Counted from the stretch's first letter, positions 1 through 11,098 are shown. The stretch: 64,000 nt of DNA from Mytilisepta virgata (GCA_028015205.1 CM051514.1:48872150-48936149); one strand, 5' to 3'. The notes: a model not told the origin generated them from the sequence alone. A program made the numbers and translations.

Positions 1-104
1 GATATTTTTTGGAACTTACAAAAATAAATGACTCCACATCAAATACAAAAATAAAAACAAAAGTTCTGATTGTTATTTTATTATCTCCCGTCCGAATCGT
101 ACAT

Positions 105-210
105 AAAACTAGTATGTACTCTTTTATGTTATTTTTTGTACGCCGTTTTGTCAGTTGGGTTGGTTTGATTGATTGGTATGTTATTGTTAGCCCTTCCTGT
201 TATCAATTCT
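105..210 (+). repeat. dispersed repeat fragment in the 3' flank of the peptide gene
   Basis: The stretch around GGTTGATTGGTATGT and CCTTCCTGTTATC recurs at about 17837-17900 with only a few differences. It lies just beyond the stop codon of the minus-strand peptide gene, so it may be part of that gene's 3' untranslated region or a repeat inserted there. No termini or target duplication could be defined. Confidence 0.5.
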
Positions 211-231
211 GTGCTTATTGATCGAACAAGA

Positions 232-777
232 TTAATATTGAATTATTTCAATATCTGTAAATGGGAACCTTCCCGTATACATACTTCCGGTAGTATTCAG
301 CATATCCAAATCTCCACTCAAATCAGTTTCTCGTTTCATAAATCTGTATACAGGACCGCCATAATCTGAAATTGAACAAAAAATAAGGAAATTCCTGCAG
401 TTATGAATTCTCAGTCGTACATTCATGTTGGCCAGTCAATGGATTTGCTCTGTTTTGTACGAATTAGTATTTCAAGAAAAAAAGATCAGAAACTAAGGCA
501 ACTTTAATTGGTACAGTTTCTTAACACTACATGCACCACAGTTAAATCTCTCTTTTAAACAGGAGGACAAATATCGAGATAATGAAACTAGTCCCACCTT
601 TACCGAAGCACATTACGACATTAAAGTACAAAATTAATGTCTGATCCAAAACAATAATAATAAAAAAAAAATTGTAGAAATTATTTTAATTGAATTAAAT
701 CTTCATACTAACTTACCAGATATAGCTGTAAAAGTAGCTGAGAGAAAGAACAAAACGATGGCCAAACTTCGGATCAT
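232..777 (-). CDS. putative secreted peptide / prohormone precursor, two coding exons, 64 aa
   Basis: Coding exon 1 is 777-717 and exon 2 is 365-232, both read on the minus strand. Exon 1 starts at an ATG preceded in frame by TAA three codons upstream. It encodes 20 residues (MIRSLAIVLFFLSATFTAIS) typical of a signal peptide: a basic N-region, a hydrophobic core and small residues near the end. It stops one base into a codon at a consensus donor (G then GTAAGT). Exon 2 follows a polypyrimidine tract and TTTCAG, and its first two bases complete an Asp codon, so the phases agree. The processed part begins DYGGPVYRFM, then Lys-Arg at residues 31-32 (a classic convertase site), then a 32-residue acidic part with an N-glycosylation sequon (Asn44) and no cysteine, ending IEIIQY and TAA. 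The layout is that of a neuropeptide or other secreted-peptide precursor. I cannot assign a family. There is no amidation glycine before the Lys-Arg, so an amidated peptide is not expected. Confidence 0.6.
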
Positions 778-980
778 TTCCTGTTATCCTTGATCTTTTC
801 TTATCAAACTTATTATGTTTTATTTGTAACATCTGGTCGATGTATACATAATGAGTTAATGTTGTTACATCACCGCTGTAAAATATTTATACACAAAATA
901 CAATAACTTGTGTTATCTATTTTCTACCTTTTTGTGTTATGTTTGAATATTTATTTGTCAATTCAAACTTGTAGTATTTA
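778..980. other. upstream flank of the peptide gene
   Basis: AT-rich sequence between the peptide-gene ATG and the first MITE. It presumably holds the promoter and 5' untranslated region of the minus-strand gene. I could not pick a TATA box or start site with any certainty. Confidence 0.3.
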
Positions 981-1338
981 TAGCAAGCCGTTTTACTATT
1001 TATTCTAACTTCAAGATATCTCATATAATATATAAGATATCTCATATAATATACTTTATAAGATATTTTACATACTTTATAAGATATCTTAAATACTTTA
1101 TAAGATATCTTGTATACTTTATAAGATACCTTATATACTTTATAAGATATCTTATAAAGTTTATAAGATATCTTATAAAGAAAATTATAAAAGATATCTT
1201 ATAATAAAATAACAATCCCAAGATAAATTATATGAGATATCGTATAAACTATATAAGATATCTTATAAACTATATGAGATATATTATAAAGTTTATTACA
1301 TATTTTGAAGTTAGAATAAATAGTAAAACGGCTTGCCA
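981..1338. mobile_element. TA-flanked MITE, copy 1 (358 bp)
   Basis: The left end starts TAGCAAGCCGTTTTAC and the right end finishes in the complement, GTAAAACGGCTTGCCA. The inverted match covers about 37 bp on each side, and each end is flanked by TA, the target duplication typical of Tc1/mariner-type elements. The interior is almost entirely iterations of a palindromic AAGATATCTTATA motif joined by AT-rich spacers. There is no coding capacity. A 429-bp sister copy with the same ends lies at 8926-9354 in an intron. Confidence 0.85.
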
Positions 1339-1340
1339 TA

Positions 1341-1985
1341 CAGGTTTGAAATTTGCTGTCCCCTTAGTTTATTTTTATATCAATGTTAACAGAGAGAAAG
1401 CACTAGATTACATAGAAATGTGATAAAAATCTCATAGCCTTATAATCATGATTTTGCTACATTTATACATTTTACAAGCAGAATCTCGGAGGCCATTTAC
1501 AAAACTTAAAGCAACAGGGCTCTAATAATTAATGATTTCCTTACTTTTGTAGAATCAGAATCAAAATATTTATTGGTCCAAAATCCAAAACACATTGTCA
1601 CCAAAATATAACAAACAAGAACACAACCATGATTAAAGAAACAAACATATATAAAATAAACATACATGTTTTCAATTACAATTAATCAAACCTTGGACTC
1701 ATGCCTCCACCAAATTTAAATGGCTTTAATACCAATTTATTATAAAGGAGTATCTATTAGACTAAATATAAATAGCATGTCATATATGTTCAATTAGAAA
1801 CGATTTTAAACAATGAATGAGGGAGATGCAGCAACAGGGACTCAGGAGTATGTGCTGCACCCTTCTCATAATCATTTGGTAAGAATCAAATTTGGACCAA
1901 TGAAAAGGGGTAGCTGTAGCAACAGAGAGTGTTTGTAAATTTTCTGCTTTTGTAACAGTAAGGCATAATATTATCTTTAAATTTC
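1341..1985. other. AT-rich intergenic stretch, no gene seen
   Basis: No coding, RNA or repeat signal could be supported. The minus-strand open frame that overlaps 1780-2142 has irregular composition, no splice context, and runs through the tRNA-like segment, so I do not call it a gene. Confidence 0.4.
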
Positions 1986-1989
1986 TGTA

Positions 1990-2052
1990 GTCGTTCCACC
2001 TGAACCCGGGTCTTATCGCACGACAGTGCACTGATCTATCCACTGAGCTTAA
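1990..2052 (-). mobile_element. tRNA-like SINE head or tRNA pseudogene
   Basis: Read on the minus strand this contains AGCTCAGTGGATAGATC, which matches a pol III A box (TRGCNNARYNGG), and about 30 bp later GGTTCAGGTGG, close to a B box. I could not fold a credible cloverleaf with matched arms, so it is more likely a SINE head or relic than a functional tRNA. No poly-A or simple-repeat tail was identified. Confidence 0.45.
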
Positions 2053-2385
2053 AAAGTACTGTACATTGAGAGTGGTTATAAACCTTGTGGTATGGTTTAT
2101 GGACACGGAAGCCCGTTTATCACACTTAATATCATTATGCAAATCATTTTTCAGGTATCATTGTGACGATTGTTTGTTGTGTTCAATTCTCATGACTTTG
2201 TATTTTCCTTGGATTCCGAATTTACGGAGTTTTCCCACTGTTTTATCGATTCGTATCCTTTTGCCGATATCCACTCTCTAAAATGGGTAAAATTATGTCC
2301 TTCATTTATTTTAGGGGTCCTACTCTATATGACGGTATCCTATATTAATTCTAACCCTGAACGATAGCAAACCCTAAACCTTCCA

Positions 2386-2441
2386 TAACCTAACCCTAAC
2401 CCTAACCCTATCCTAACCCTAAACCGTAACCCTGACCAAAA
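2386..2441. repeat. interstitial telomere-type (CCCTAA)n repeat
   Basis: Consecutive CCCTAA-type hexamers, partly degenerate, match the TTAGGG telomere motif used by molluscs. The array is short (about 8-9 units including imperfect ones) and internal, so it is an interstitial relic rather than a chromosome end. Confidence 0.75.
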
Positions 2442-2600
2442 CCTAGTCCTCAAGGAGTTGGACCCATAAGTAAATGAAAACTAGAATTATAATACAGATC
2501 TAGAAGCCTCAAATTGTATCAAATGGACCAAAGTACATAGTCTCTATAATTGCCACAAACAGCATGCCCTTCATATAATGAAGTGAATTTTCAGTACTCT

Positions 2601-2768
2601 AATGAGAAAACGGGGTTAATGTGAGTTATATTTTCCTAACTAATGTAGATAAGGGAGATAATAAATTTGTCTCCCTTTTAGCCTAAGGACAAAAGGGAAA
2701 GAATTTAATTATCTCCCTTACCTACATTAGTTAGGAAAAGATAACTCACTCTGGTTCCTCATTAAAGT
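2601..2768. repeat. long imperfect palindrome (hairpin)
   Basis: The left arm around 2621-2665 and right arm around 2706-2748 are inverted complements over about 42 bp with roughly two mismatches. An inner stem (CCCTTTT and AAAAGGG) lies in the loop, and weaker pairing extends outward through TAATGAG and CTCATTA. It looks like a small fold-back MITE. No clear target duplication was found. Confidence 0.7.
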
Positions 2769-3185
2769 CTAATAGATTAATATTGTAGCACTAGTTTTAA
2801 TAATGGAAATGGAGATCAATATAAGTTTACTCGTTGACTACAATGTAGGGTGTCATTTTAGAAGTGATTGAGTTTATACACAGTATTGTCCATTCCTTCA
2901 GCTGTTACACATAGTATATTACAAAAGAATGTTATCAAAATAATTATGATTTTTTTATTAATCCGGTTACGTCTTACGTCAATTATTTTTTTTGAAACAG
3001 TACTAACTGTAATTGTATAAAACATGAATATTAATTAAAAGTGACATGTGTTGCTAAAGCAGCAGGAGATGCCTTACACGATTGGTGCATTTGGTGTCAT
3101 TCTTGGTTTTTGATGGAGATCATATTGCTTAATTTGTTCAAATTCTCTTTGGTATCATTTACAATGTGCTTTTCATTTGTCATTA

Positions 3186-3435
3186 TATTTTTGTACTATT
3201 TGTTCTTTGTATTACTCTTCTCACTATTCTGTATCGTCTCGTCTTTGTTTTTTAATTTGTTGTTCTCACGATTTGTATCGTCTCGTCTTTGTTTTTTATT
3301 TGACTGTTCTCCCGATTTTTATCGACTCGTCTTTGTGTTTTTATTTTGCTGTTTTCACGATTTTGTATTGTCTCGTCTTTTTTTATTTTATTTTAATGGT
3401 CTCACGATTTTGTATCGTCTTTGTATTTTTAGACT
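3186..3435. repeat. 45-bp minisatellite, about five copies
   Basis: Degenerate units built on GTATCGTCTCGTCTTTG start near 3231, 3275, 3320, 3365 and 3412, a period of 44-46 bp. Because 45 is a multiple of three, the repeat keeps long frames open on the plus strand (3041-3487 and 3177-3464). These frames are hydrophobic, phenylalanine-rich and not gene-like. Confidence 0.75.
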
Positions 3436-3489
3436 TTCGCCTTTATCTAATTGCCAGTCTGTAGTATTTACGTGTATCACTAAGTAAAG

Positions 3490-5452
3490 TAATTAGTCAA
3501 CATTAAAACCAGTATCCGATAAAAAAAAAAGAAATATAAATATCGAAAGTCCGTGACTCATAATGGTTGAGACAAGGAAAATCATTTCGTCACTCTTCTT
3601 ACGATCCATTAAAACAGGAATACAGGACAAATCCAGAGGACACCAAAACTAATTAAATCTGCACATAGATTTGAACGTACCTTTGATGTAACTTGATCAA
3701 AGATTACATTTGAATGAATACAATTACTCAACCGTGTATCTATATCACAAAATTTATTTTAATTAAATAATTTAAACTGATATTTATGGTAAATTCTATT
3801 ATTATTGAACTGAAAGAAAGATAACTCAAAAAGATCCAACCATCGGTCTGAAATGAAAAGGGGGGGGGGGGGGAATGAAATTTCTGTAATTATTTTTTAT
3901 TTTTGTTTTTGGGTCTATTTGTTTGTTTTTATTTTCTTTTTTTTTGCCATTTTGGATTTGAAGCTTTTGGCTTAAAACATTTCGGGATATTAAAAAAAAA
4001 TATTTTAAATATTTTCTAACTTGAGCACTGATTTGTTATAATCAAGTCAATTACACTTGTGTCATCATAATTCACGTTGGTATGTTTACGATTTATATAG
4101 TCGCTATAGAGTCCATTTTAAATAGAAAACATCACAAACATTATACCTCTCAGCAAATACAACTTCCGAAGCAGATCTTTGCTTATTTAAATTATTCTTT
4201 GTCTCTTCAGCAGTGTTCCAGGCCAAATATTGTTGAAAGCCCAAATAATAACCCACAATGTTGTCGATTAGAGAGAGAGCTGGGGTATGGAAGGTATACC
4301 TTAGTTTAAAAATGTTAAAATTTTATATAACAAAACTGCCCCAATATTAATGAAGAACTGTGCGTGTGGAGTACTCCTTAGCTTCCAAAATTTTACAATT
4401 TTATAACAATAGATATCATAGCGTCAAGTAACACTGGTTATGATTTATGAATAGGAAGGCAGAATCTTTTGCTATAAGATCTGGTCTATCTTTTATTATT
4501 GTATTACATAGAAGAGACAAAAGCCAAGGAAAAAAATATAGTGCAAAACAATAATAACAGAAAAAAACATTAAAATTGAAAACAAAAACTAGATTTATTG
4601 TAATAAGAAAGCATTTTTTTCATTCTTCCCTAGTAATAACAATTTGATTTTATGTATAATTTGAAAACATGAGTGTGAAAAGGGATAAATGAAAGAATGA
4701 AAGCTGGTTGAGTAACTCCACCACCGAATTGATTTTGTTGAAAAATACAACAAGCGCCGCTTATGTGAAAGTTTCTAGAAAGTATTACATAGCACAAAAT
4801 AAAAAAAAATATACTCTGTCTGGTTGGATAAAACGGTATCATTTCAATTACAAAATACTTATTACATAAAAAATAATGATTAAAAATGATTTAATACCAA
4901 TCCATGTTATAGTATACATATCTTATAATCATAACCTATTGGTTTAAATGTTTAAAATCATAACCATATGTAGTCAAATGAATTTAAACTTCTGTTCAAT
5001 GTTACAATGTTTAACATGTCTAAAGTCCAATATTTAAACAAAACCTTTATCGCACACTTAAGAAACTCATCTTTTAAAATTATTCTTTAATTGTAACAGT
5101 TCATTTCTTATACATTTAATTAATATATTCACACTGGGCTAAACGTCAAATATTATGGAATGATTTGTATTCGCCTATTAAATTCTCAGTTGCGAACTTC
5201 AGTCGAAACATCATTTTACTAACATTAGGTTGATGCCTTCAATAGTTTGGGCACCAATTAGTTAAAAAGTTTATTAAGGATAAACTCCACCTAGGATTAT
5301 CTGATGATGGCAGTTATGTTTGAAATGTAACTCCTTGGACATTTTCGTATCTCCATGGACTGTTTTTAGTAAGTAAAATATTCATTTATGTTTATTTCCT
5401 GTCAATTGTTAGTCATCTTTTACCCCATAATATTGAATAAATCTATTAATTG

Positions 5453-5454
<2 letters not shown>
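3490..5454. other. AT-rich intergenic stretch, no gene seen
   Basis: Apart from a G homopolymer of 14 bases at 3860-3873, I see no structured repeat and no convincing exon. The small open frames here (4082-4309 plus, 4630-4842 minus) lack signal peptide, domain and splice context. Confidence 0.4.
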
Positions 5455-5457
<3 letters not shown>

Positions 5458-5484
<27 letters not shown>

Positions 5485-5485
5485 A
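5458..5485. repeat. (TAA)n microsatellite
   Basis: About nine perfect ATA/TAA triplets lie roughly 240 bp upstream of the first coding exon of the HSPA12-type gene. Confidence 0.9.
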
Positions 5486-5729
5486 AACAAATTAAAAGAA
5501 GACAATACAAAGATTTGTTTTAAATTTAGCTCCTAGGGAAAGGTGATACCATCTTTTGGTCGTATGCTCACAAAAACTGACGCACTTGCAGCTAACACAC
5601 AAAAAAACTCATAGTGCTGTTGAAGGGAGATCTTTTCCTCTTAATGATAACCTCTAAACGAATATTTAGTATGATTTTTAATAAAAACCTTAATACACAG
5701 ACATATAAATTCTTATTTCAGGCACTTAG

Positions 5730-8700
5730 ATGGAAAACGACCACAAACTTCTTGTTGCTGCAATAGATTTCGGTAGTACAACAGCCGGATATGCATTTTC
5801 GTTTCGTCATGATTACAACAGAAATCCGTTAGATGTATCAACATTTCTATGGACTACTGGAAACCACGATATAGCAACCAATAAAGCACCGTGTACAGTT
5901 TTGCTTGACCTAGATAAAAGATTTATTGCCTTTGGTTATGAAGCCGAAGATAAGTATGAGGCAATAATAAGTGATAATCTGCAAGATGATTGGTACTACT
6001 TTAAAGGATTTAAAATGCTATTGTACGAAGCTATTAAAGAAGGCCAGGTATAAATAGACATTGTTTCTAAACGTACATATATGTTGAAATTTAAAGCATT
6101 GAAAAGTTTCCCATGATAATTCCAAGGAACATAACTGCTACTAAGGCTTTAAGGTGATTTTATGAAATAGGTTCTGTAAAATTCAATCAATGTCTTTATC
6201 TCTGTCAAATTAAAAAAATAGTTCGACAATTGCAAACTGTGACCTTTGTAGCCCTTTACTTCTGGAGTAAGTAAAAAAGTACAAAAAAATGTACACACCT
6301 TAGCTGTTTACTTCTAGTATTTATAATAATTAAAACATTTACAGACATTCTCTCCTTTTTATAATCTTACCTACTTCTTCGTTAGGATATATCAAAGAAC
6401 TTCAGAATCAAAGACTTGGCAGGCAAACCTTTGTCAGCACGAAGTGTTTTCTCCATTGCAATCGGCTTTCTTCGGCGACATCTATTGGGAGAACTACATC
6501 AGAGAAATGTGGGGCTAACAGAAGATGAGATTTGGTGGACGATTACTGTTCCAACTATATGGACTGAACCTGCTAAAGAATTTATGATGCAGTGTGCTGA
6601 AATGGTAATATACAATGTATATATACAACCTCTAGCCTTTGTTAGTCTTGTGTCTTTTTTAAATTTTATTCCATTGTATGTTTCGGAGTTTAGTGTGGCG
6701 TCCACGTCGCTGAACTAGTATGCGTTATTGTTTAGTGGCCAGCTGAAGCCCGCCTTCGGGTGTGGGATTTTCTCGCTGCGTTGAAGACACATTGGTGGTC
6801 TTGTGCTGTTTTCTGTTCTTTGGTCGGGTTGTTGTCTCTTTAACACATTCTCCGTTTCCATTCTCTATTCTAATAAATATACTGGTCAACAAAAGAAAGT
6901 TTGTTTAATGTGATACTATATGTAGATATTGATAGGCAAAGTAAAGTAACACTCTTTTTGCCATCTAAACACATGTATCTGCGAATTTCTGAACATAGTA
7001 AATTATGAACATCTTTAACGAAAGAGACCAAAAAAAAAAAAAAAAAACACAAAAATCAGAACCATTTGTCACACATGATTTTTTAAATTTAAAATTCAGA
7101 TGGTAGATATTGTACCCGACAATCCAGCTATGATTTTGTACCCAGCAACAAGCTTTGATTTTGTACCCAGCAATCAAGCTATGATTTAAGATGGTAGTTT
7201 TTGTACACTGCAATCAAGCTATAATTGGATTCAATGACACTTTTGTAATTTTTTTATGTCGATTTCACGATTTTACACAACATGAATGTTTTTCAAACAT
7301 AAAACCGACAGAACAAGGTTTGAAGTTTGTGTGGTTTCTTCCACTTTTGTGTATGTAAAATACGCTACTGTGTTGACTTGTATATATAATTCACCAAAAG
7401 CATTTGTATGCATTATCAGAAATTCTTGCTGTGAATTAAGATTGAAGGAAACCAGTAAAAAGTTTGCTCGCGTTTGCTTTGATTTCTGTCAGATGCATGT
7501 AACTAATTCTTTAAAACACTAACGCGAACAATTTTAGAATTCAGAACAAGATAACACAAAATCTTAAAGGCATGCACTGAGAACTCTTACAAATCTTACA
7601 AACGAATTTTCAATTTCAATTTCAATGTTCAAAGGTAAACCCTGATAATGACTTGGCATAACAACTGCATGGTCAGTCTCATCATTGATGATCACTGATA
7701 ACGATATACATTGTAATGAGCCTTACATTTTAGTTAAAACAGAGAGTGATTTGTACAAAATGTAGTGTGTAGCAGACCCTGTGTATGACAGGTGATTTAT
7801 ACGTTCCACAATGATAAAATTATGAAAAAGAAATCCTGTTATGGACAAGGGTACAAATAGCAACCCTGATCATGTCAGGACATGAAAAATGGATCCTGTT
7901 TTGCGGCACATACATACAATCATTTGTAATGGAAGCATCCCCCCCCTCCGGTCGTACCGTAAGGCAGATTTGAAAACATAATCCCATAAGGTTAAATCTT
8001 TAGAGATATTGACATTTAAGGGCACTATTACATAGTAAAAGTGACATTTTAGTGATCTATTATATATATATATGTAGTAATAGTGGTAGTATTATTACAT
8101 TTCTCTGTAAAACAAAATAATCTGATTGTACCACATATATGTAAGTCTAACATGTGCTATGCTTGCACACGCTTTGTTATTCTAGTATGAATAAAAATTT
8201 ACGTTATTTTTGCATCAACAAATTCCACAAATTTTATGTTTTAACCTACTTTCGTATAGTTGAAATTATCTAAACTCATTCACACAAGAACATTTCGAAT
8301 CTTTATTCTATCAAAACTTATGTCTGTTTGTTTCATAGAAAATAAAAAAAGTTGATCTCATACAGATTGGCAAAATTTGTGCATACGGTCTATTTTATTT
8401 ATTATCATATATTATCAACTTAATTATATTTCAAGTCTGTTTTTTGTTTTTGCTAAGTGAATGACCCAAAGGGTTTCAAATAACGACAAAAGAATACCGA
8501 ATCGATAAATAAAGAAAAAAGTGTCCATAACATCGAAATACAAAGGCAAGACAAACTCGTGAAAATGGAAAGTGGTGTTAAAAGTAGTTTTGTAGTGCTC
8601 CCCCCCCCCCCCCCCTATGTCCAAATGTTAAAAACATTACGGGATTGTAGCATCAGAAAGCTACTTCTAAAACCGGAAAGGTAAATTTTGAACTGATACC

Positions 8701-11022
8701 ATGCATTAACTTTTCAGGCACATTTAAGTCGAGAAAGAGTCAGTATACTGTTTGAACCAGAAGCTGCATCAATTTATTGCAGATTGTTGCCGATTGATAA
8801 GTTTGTAGGCGAGAACCAAATTACTTCTTTCAAGGCCTTTGAACCTGGGAGGAAGTACATAGTTGTTGATGCTGGGGGTATGTTGAAATTCAATTATTTG
8901 AGAAATCGGTTTTTATCCTTGTATATGGCAAGCCGTTTTACTATTTATTCTAACTTCAAGATATCTAATAAACTTTATAATATATCTCATATAGTTTATA
9001 AGATATCTTATATAGTTTATAAGATATCTTATATAGTTTATATGATATCTCATATAATTTTATTTATAAGATATCTTATAAATTATATGAGATATCTTAT
9101 AAACTATATGAGATATCTTATAAACTATATAAGATATCTTATAAAATATATGAGATATCTTATATAACAAATATTTTATAAGATATCTTATAAACTTTGT
9201 AAGATATCTAATAAATTTTATGAGATATCTTATATAATTTATGAGATATCTTATAAAGTTTATAAGATATCTTATAAAAACTAGATTATATATGATATCT
9301 TATATATTATATGAGATATCTTGAAGTTAGAATAAATAGTAAAACGGCTTCCCATACTTGTCATCAACAATGGAAATGAATACAAAGTTGCTTTAACAGA
9401 TCAAAATTATTCTTCATATGTTCTGCAATATGTTTATTGACATTTAAACGAAAAAAAAAACTGTTTTTAATAGGTCATTTAAATTCCAGGTATTTATTAA
9501 TAAATTCCTTTAAACATACATTTTAGGAGGTACTGTGAATATTTCAACACAAGAAGTGACATCTGGTGGCGAAATAGACATGCTCTATAAGGTTTCTGGT
9601 GGTCCGTGGGGTGGAGACAGAATAAATGACAAATTTATCAAATTACTGTGCAATGTATTCGGTAAAGACACAATAGATCAATTCAAAGATTTCAATGGTC
9701 CGGATTATTTGGATATGATGAGACAATTTGAAGTGAAAAAGAAAACCTACAGTAGGAGTCTAAAAAATGAAATCGTTATTAGAATACCGTTTGAACTATT
9801 TGATCTCTTTGAAACTTATGCCGGACGGAAAATGGAAAAGGCTATTGAAAAATCTAAATACGCTGGCAAAATAAGATTGAAACGTTTAAAACTCTATCTC
9901 TCATCAATGGTTGTGGAGGAATTTTACGTTGATATTGTAACAAACTTAATAGAAGAAATCCGCAAAATATTAGAGCATCCTAATTGCCATGACGTGTCGG
10001 CCGTTTTAATGGTAGGAGGTTTTTCGGAATCGGAAGTATTACAACTAGAAATTAGAAATGCATTTCCAGATTTGGAACTGTTTATTCCTGTGGAAGGCGG
10101 ACTAGCTGTTATGAAAGGTGCGGTTATTTATGGACATAATCCACAAACACTTGGAACTAGATTATGTAACTATACATATGGTGTCAGTTCAATGTTGCCA
10201 TTTAGTAAAAAACGTCATCCAGTATCACACCGTGTTATGTGGAATGGGAAGGCATATTGTGACAATCTATTTAGGGTTCTATTTACTGTAAACGAGGAAA
10301 TTAAGGCTGGTGAAGTTCGGTCGATAAGAGTTATCGATGAATTTGACAGTGAAGAGGCACAAGAGAAAAGATTTGCTCCAATTAGAGTTCAGATCTATGC
10401 AAGCGATTATGAGAATCCTATTTACACTACCGACGAAGGGTGTCGTCTTCATGCGGAAATCATTGTACTCCCACCAGGCGGAAAATGGCCCCGACAGGTA
10501 TTTGGCACCGTAGAGCTTGAATTTGTAGGAACTGAAATGATTGGATCATATATTTCAGACGATACTGGCACCAGGACGTGCGCGCGTTTCGAATTTATGC
10601 CTTCAGTATCTACTTCAAGGGCAAGTCTGATATCGAGAGCGTCATCCGCTAAATCGGGGAAAGAAAGTATTCGGTCGAAGAGTATTATAGAAAATCATCA
10701 CATGTCAAGAACAACATTGAGAACAATTCAAGAGGAGGAAATTCTTTATAAACGTGGCTCAAAAGATTCTGGTGAAAAGGGAAGCAGTTCATGTGCTAGT
10801 TTAGACACAATACCAGACGATGAAACTTTTAAGGGTACACTCATGTTAAGTAGAGGCAAATCAAATTTACACAAAGCAAGTTCGAAGTCCACTGTTTACT
10901 CTAATATCCAAGAAAATGATTTGGCAGGTTCATATACTAGCGTAAAAAGGGTTTCGGCGTCCAAAACAAGTGTTAAACCAGACGATTCTGATGACGAGGA
11001 TATCAAAATAGAAGTAGATTGA
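5730..11022 (+). CDS. HSPA12: heat shock 70 kDa protein 12 (HSPA12A/B)-like, four coding exons, 730 aa
   Basis: Coding exons are 5730-6047, 6386-6604, 8718-8877 and 9527-11022. Every junction has AG acceptor and GT donor, and the phases (0, 0, 1) join into one frame of 2193 bases including TGA. The exon holding the ATG begins at 5722 after TTATTTCAG, so a 5' untranslated exon lies upstream; an in-frame TAG directly before the ATG supports this start. The product is an actin/Hsp70-fold ATPase of the HSPA12 branch, cytosolic by family. Visible motifs are phosphate-1 AIDFGSTTAGYAFSF (residues 10-24), VPTIWTEPAKEF, the EPEAASIYCR helix, phosphate-2 VVDAGGGTVNIS (about 228-239, spanning the exon 3/4 junction) and adenosine motif VLMVGGFSESEVLQ (about 392-405). 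As in other HSPA12 proteins there is no canonical Hsp70 peptide-binding domain. Residues about 591-730 form a Ser/Lys/Thr-rich tail ending in an acidic run (DDSDDEDIKIEVD), longer than in vertebrate members (675-686 aa). HSPA12 genes are greatly expanded in bivalves and linked to stress and immune responses; this copy appears intact. Confidence 0.93.
6675..6870 (+). repeat. dispersed repeat inside HSPA12 intron 2
   Basis: The segment containing GGGATTTTCTCGCTG, GTCGGGTTGTTGTCTC and CACATTCTCCGTTTCC recurs at 21565-21800 (same orientation) and 21264-21372 (reverse complement), with a short remnant near 29432. At least three copies within 64 kb mark an abundant genomic repeat. Termini were not resolved. 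Confidence 0.8.
6871..8717. other. rest of HSPA12 intron 2
   Basis: It contains a C run (about 8601-8615), a short TA run near 8061, and a degenerate tandem repeat at 7100-7225. No extra exon could be supported. The intron ends in TTAACTTTTCAG. Confidence 0.6.
7100..7225. repeat. short tandem repeat of about 27 bp
   Basis: Four degenerate units built on TTTTGTACCCAGCAATCAAG lie in intron 2 of the HSPA12-type gene. The minus-strand open frame at 6965-7213 is a by-product of this repeat. Confidence 0.65.
8926..9354. mobile_element. TA-flanked MITE, copy 2 (429 bp), in HSPA12 intron 3
   Basis: The ends TGGCAAGCCGTTTTAC and GTAAAACGGCTTCCCA are inverted complements over about 40 bp and are flanked by TA on both sides. 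The interior is an extended run of AAGATATCTTATA palindromes, longer than in copy 1 at 981-1338. It occupies two thirds of the 649-bp intron and leaves both splice sites untouched. Confidence 0.87.
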
Positions 11023-11092
11023 TTCAAATAACATACTAATAATAGGGATCTATATGCTTGGTTAATATGTTACATTTTGCTATATGTATTTT

Positions 11093-11098
11093 ATTAAA
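11093..11098 (+). terminator. candidate polyadenylation signal of the HSPA12-type gene
   Basis: ATTAAA lies about 70 bp after the stop codon, in the short stretch before the downstream TTAA-flanked MITE. It is the commonest variant of AATAAA. No cleavage-site evidence is available. Confidence 0.4.

Noticed and set aside
3041..3487. 148-residue plus frame resembling a membrane protein
   Set aside because: The hydrophobicity comes from a T-rich 45-bp minisatellite; repeated FVSSRLCF-like units and no gene context.
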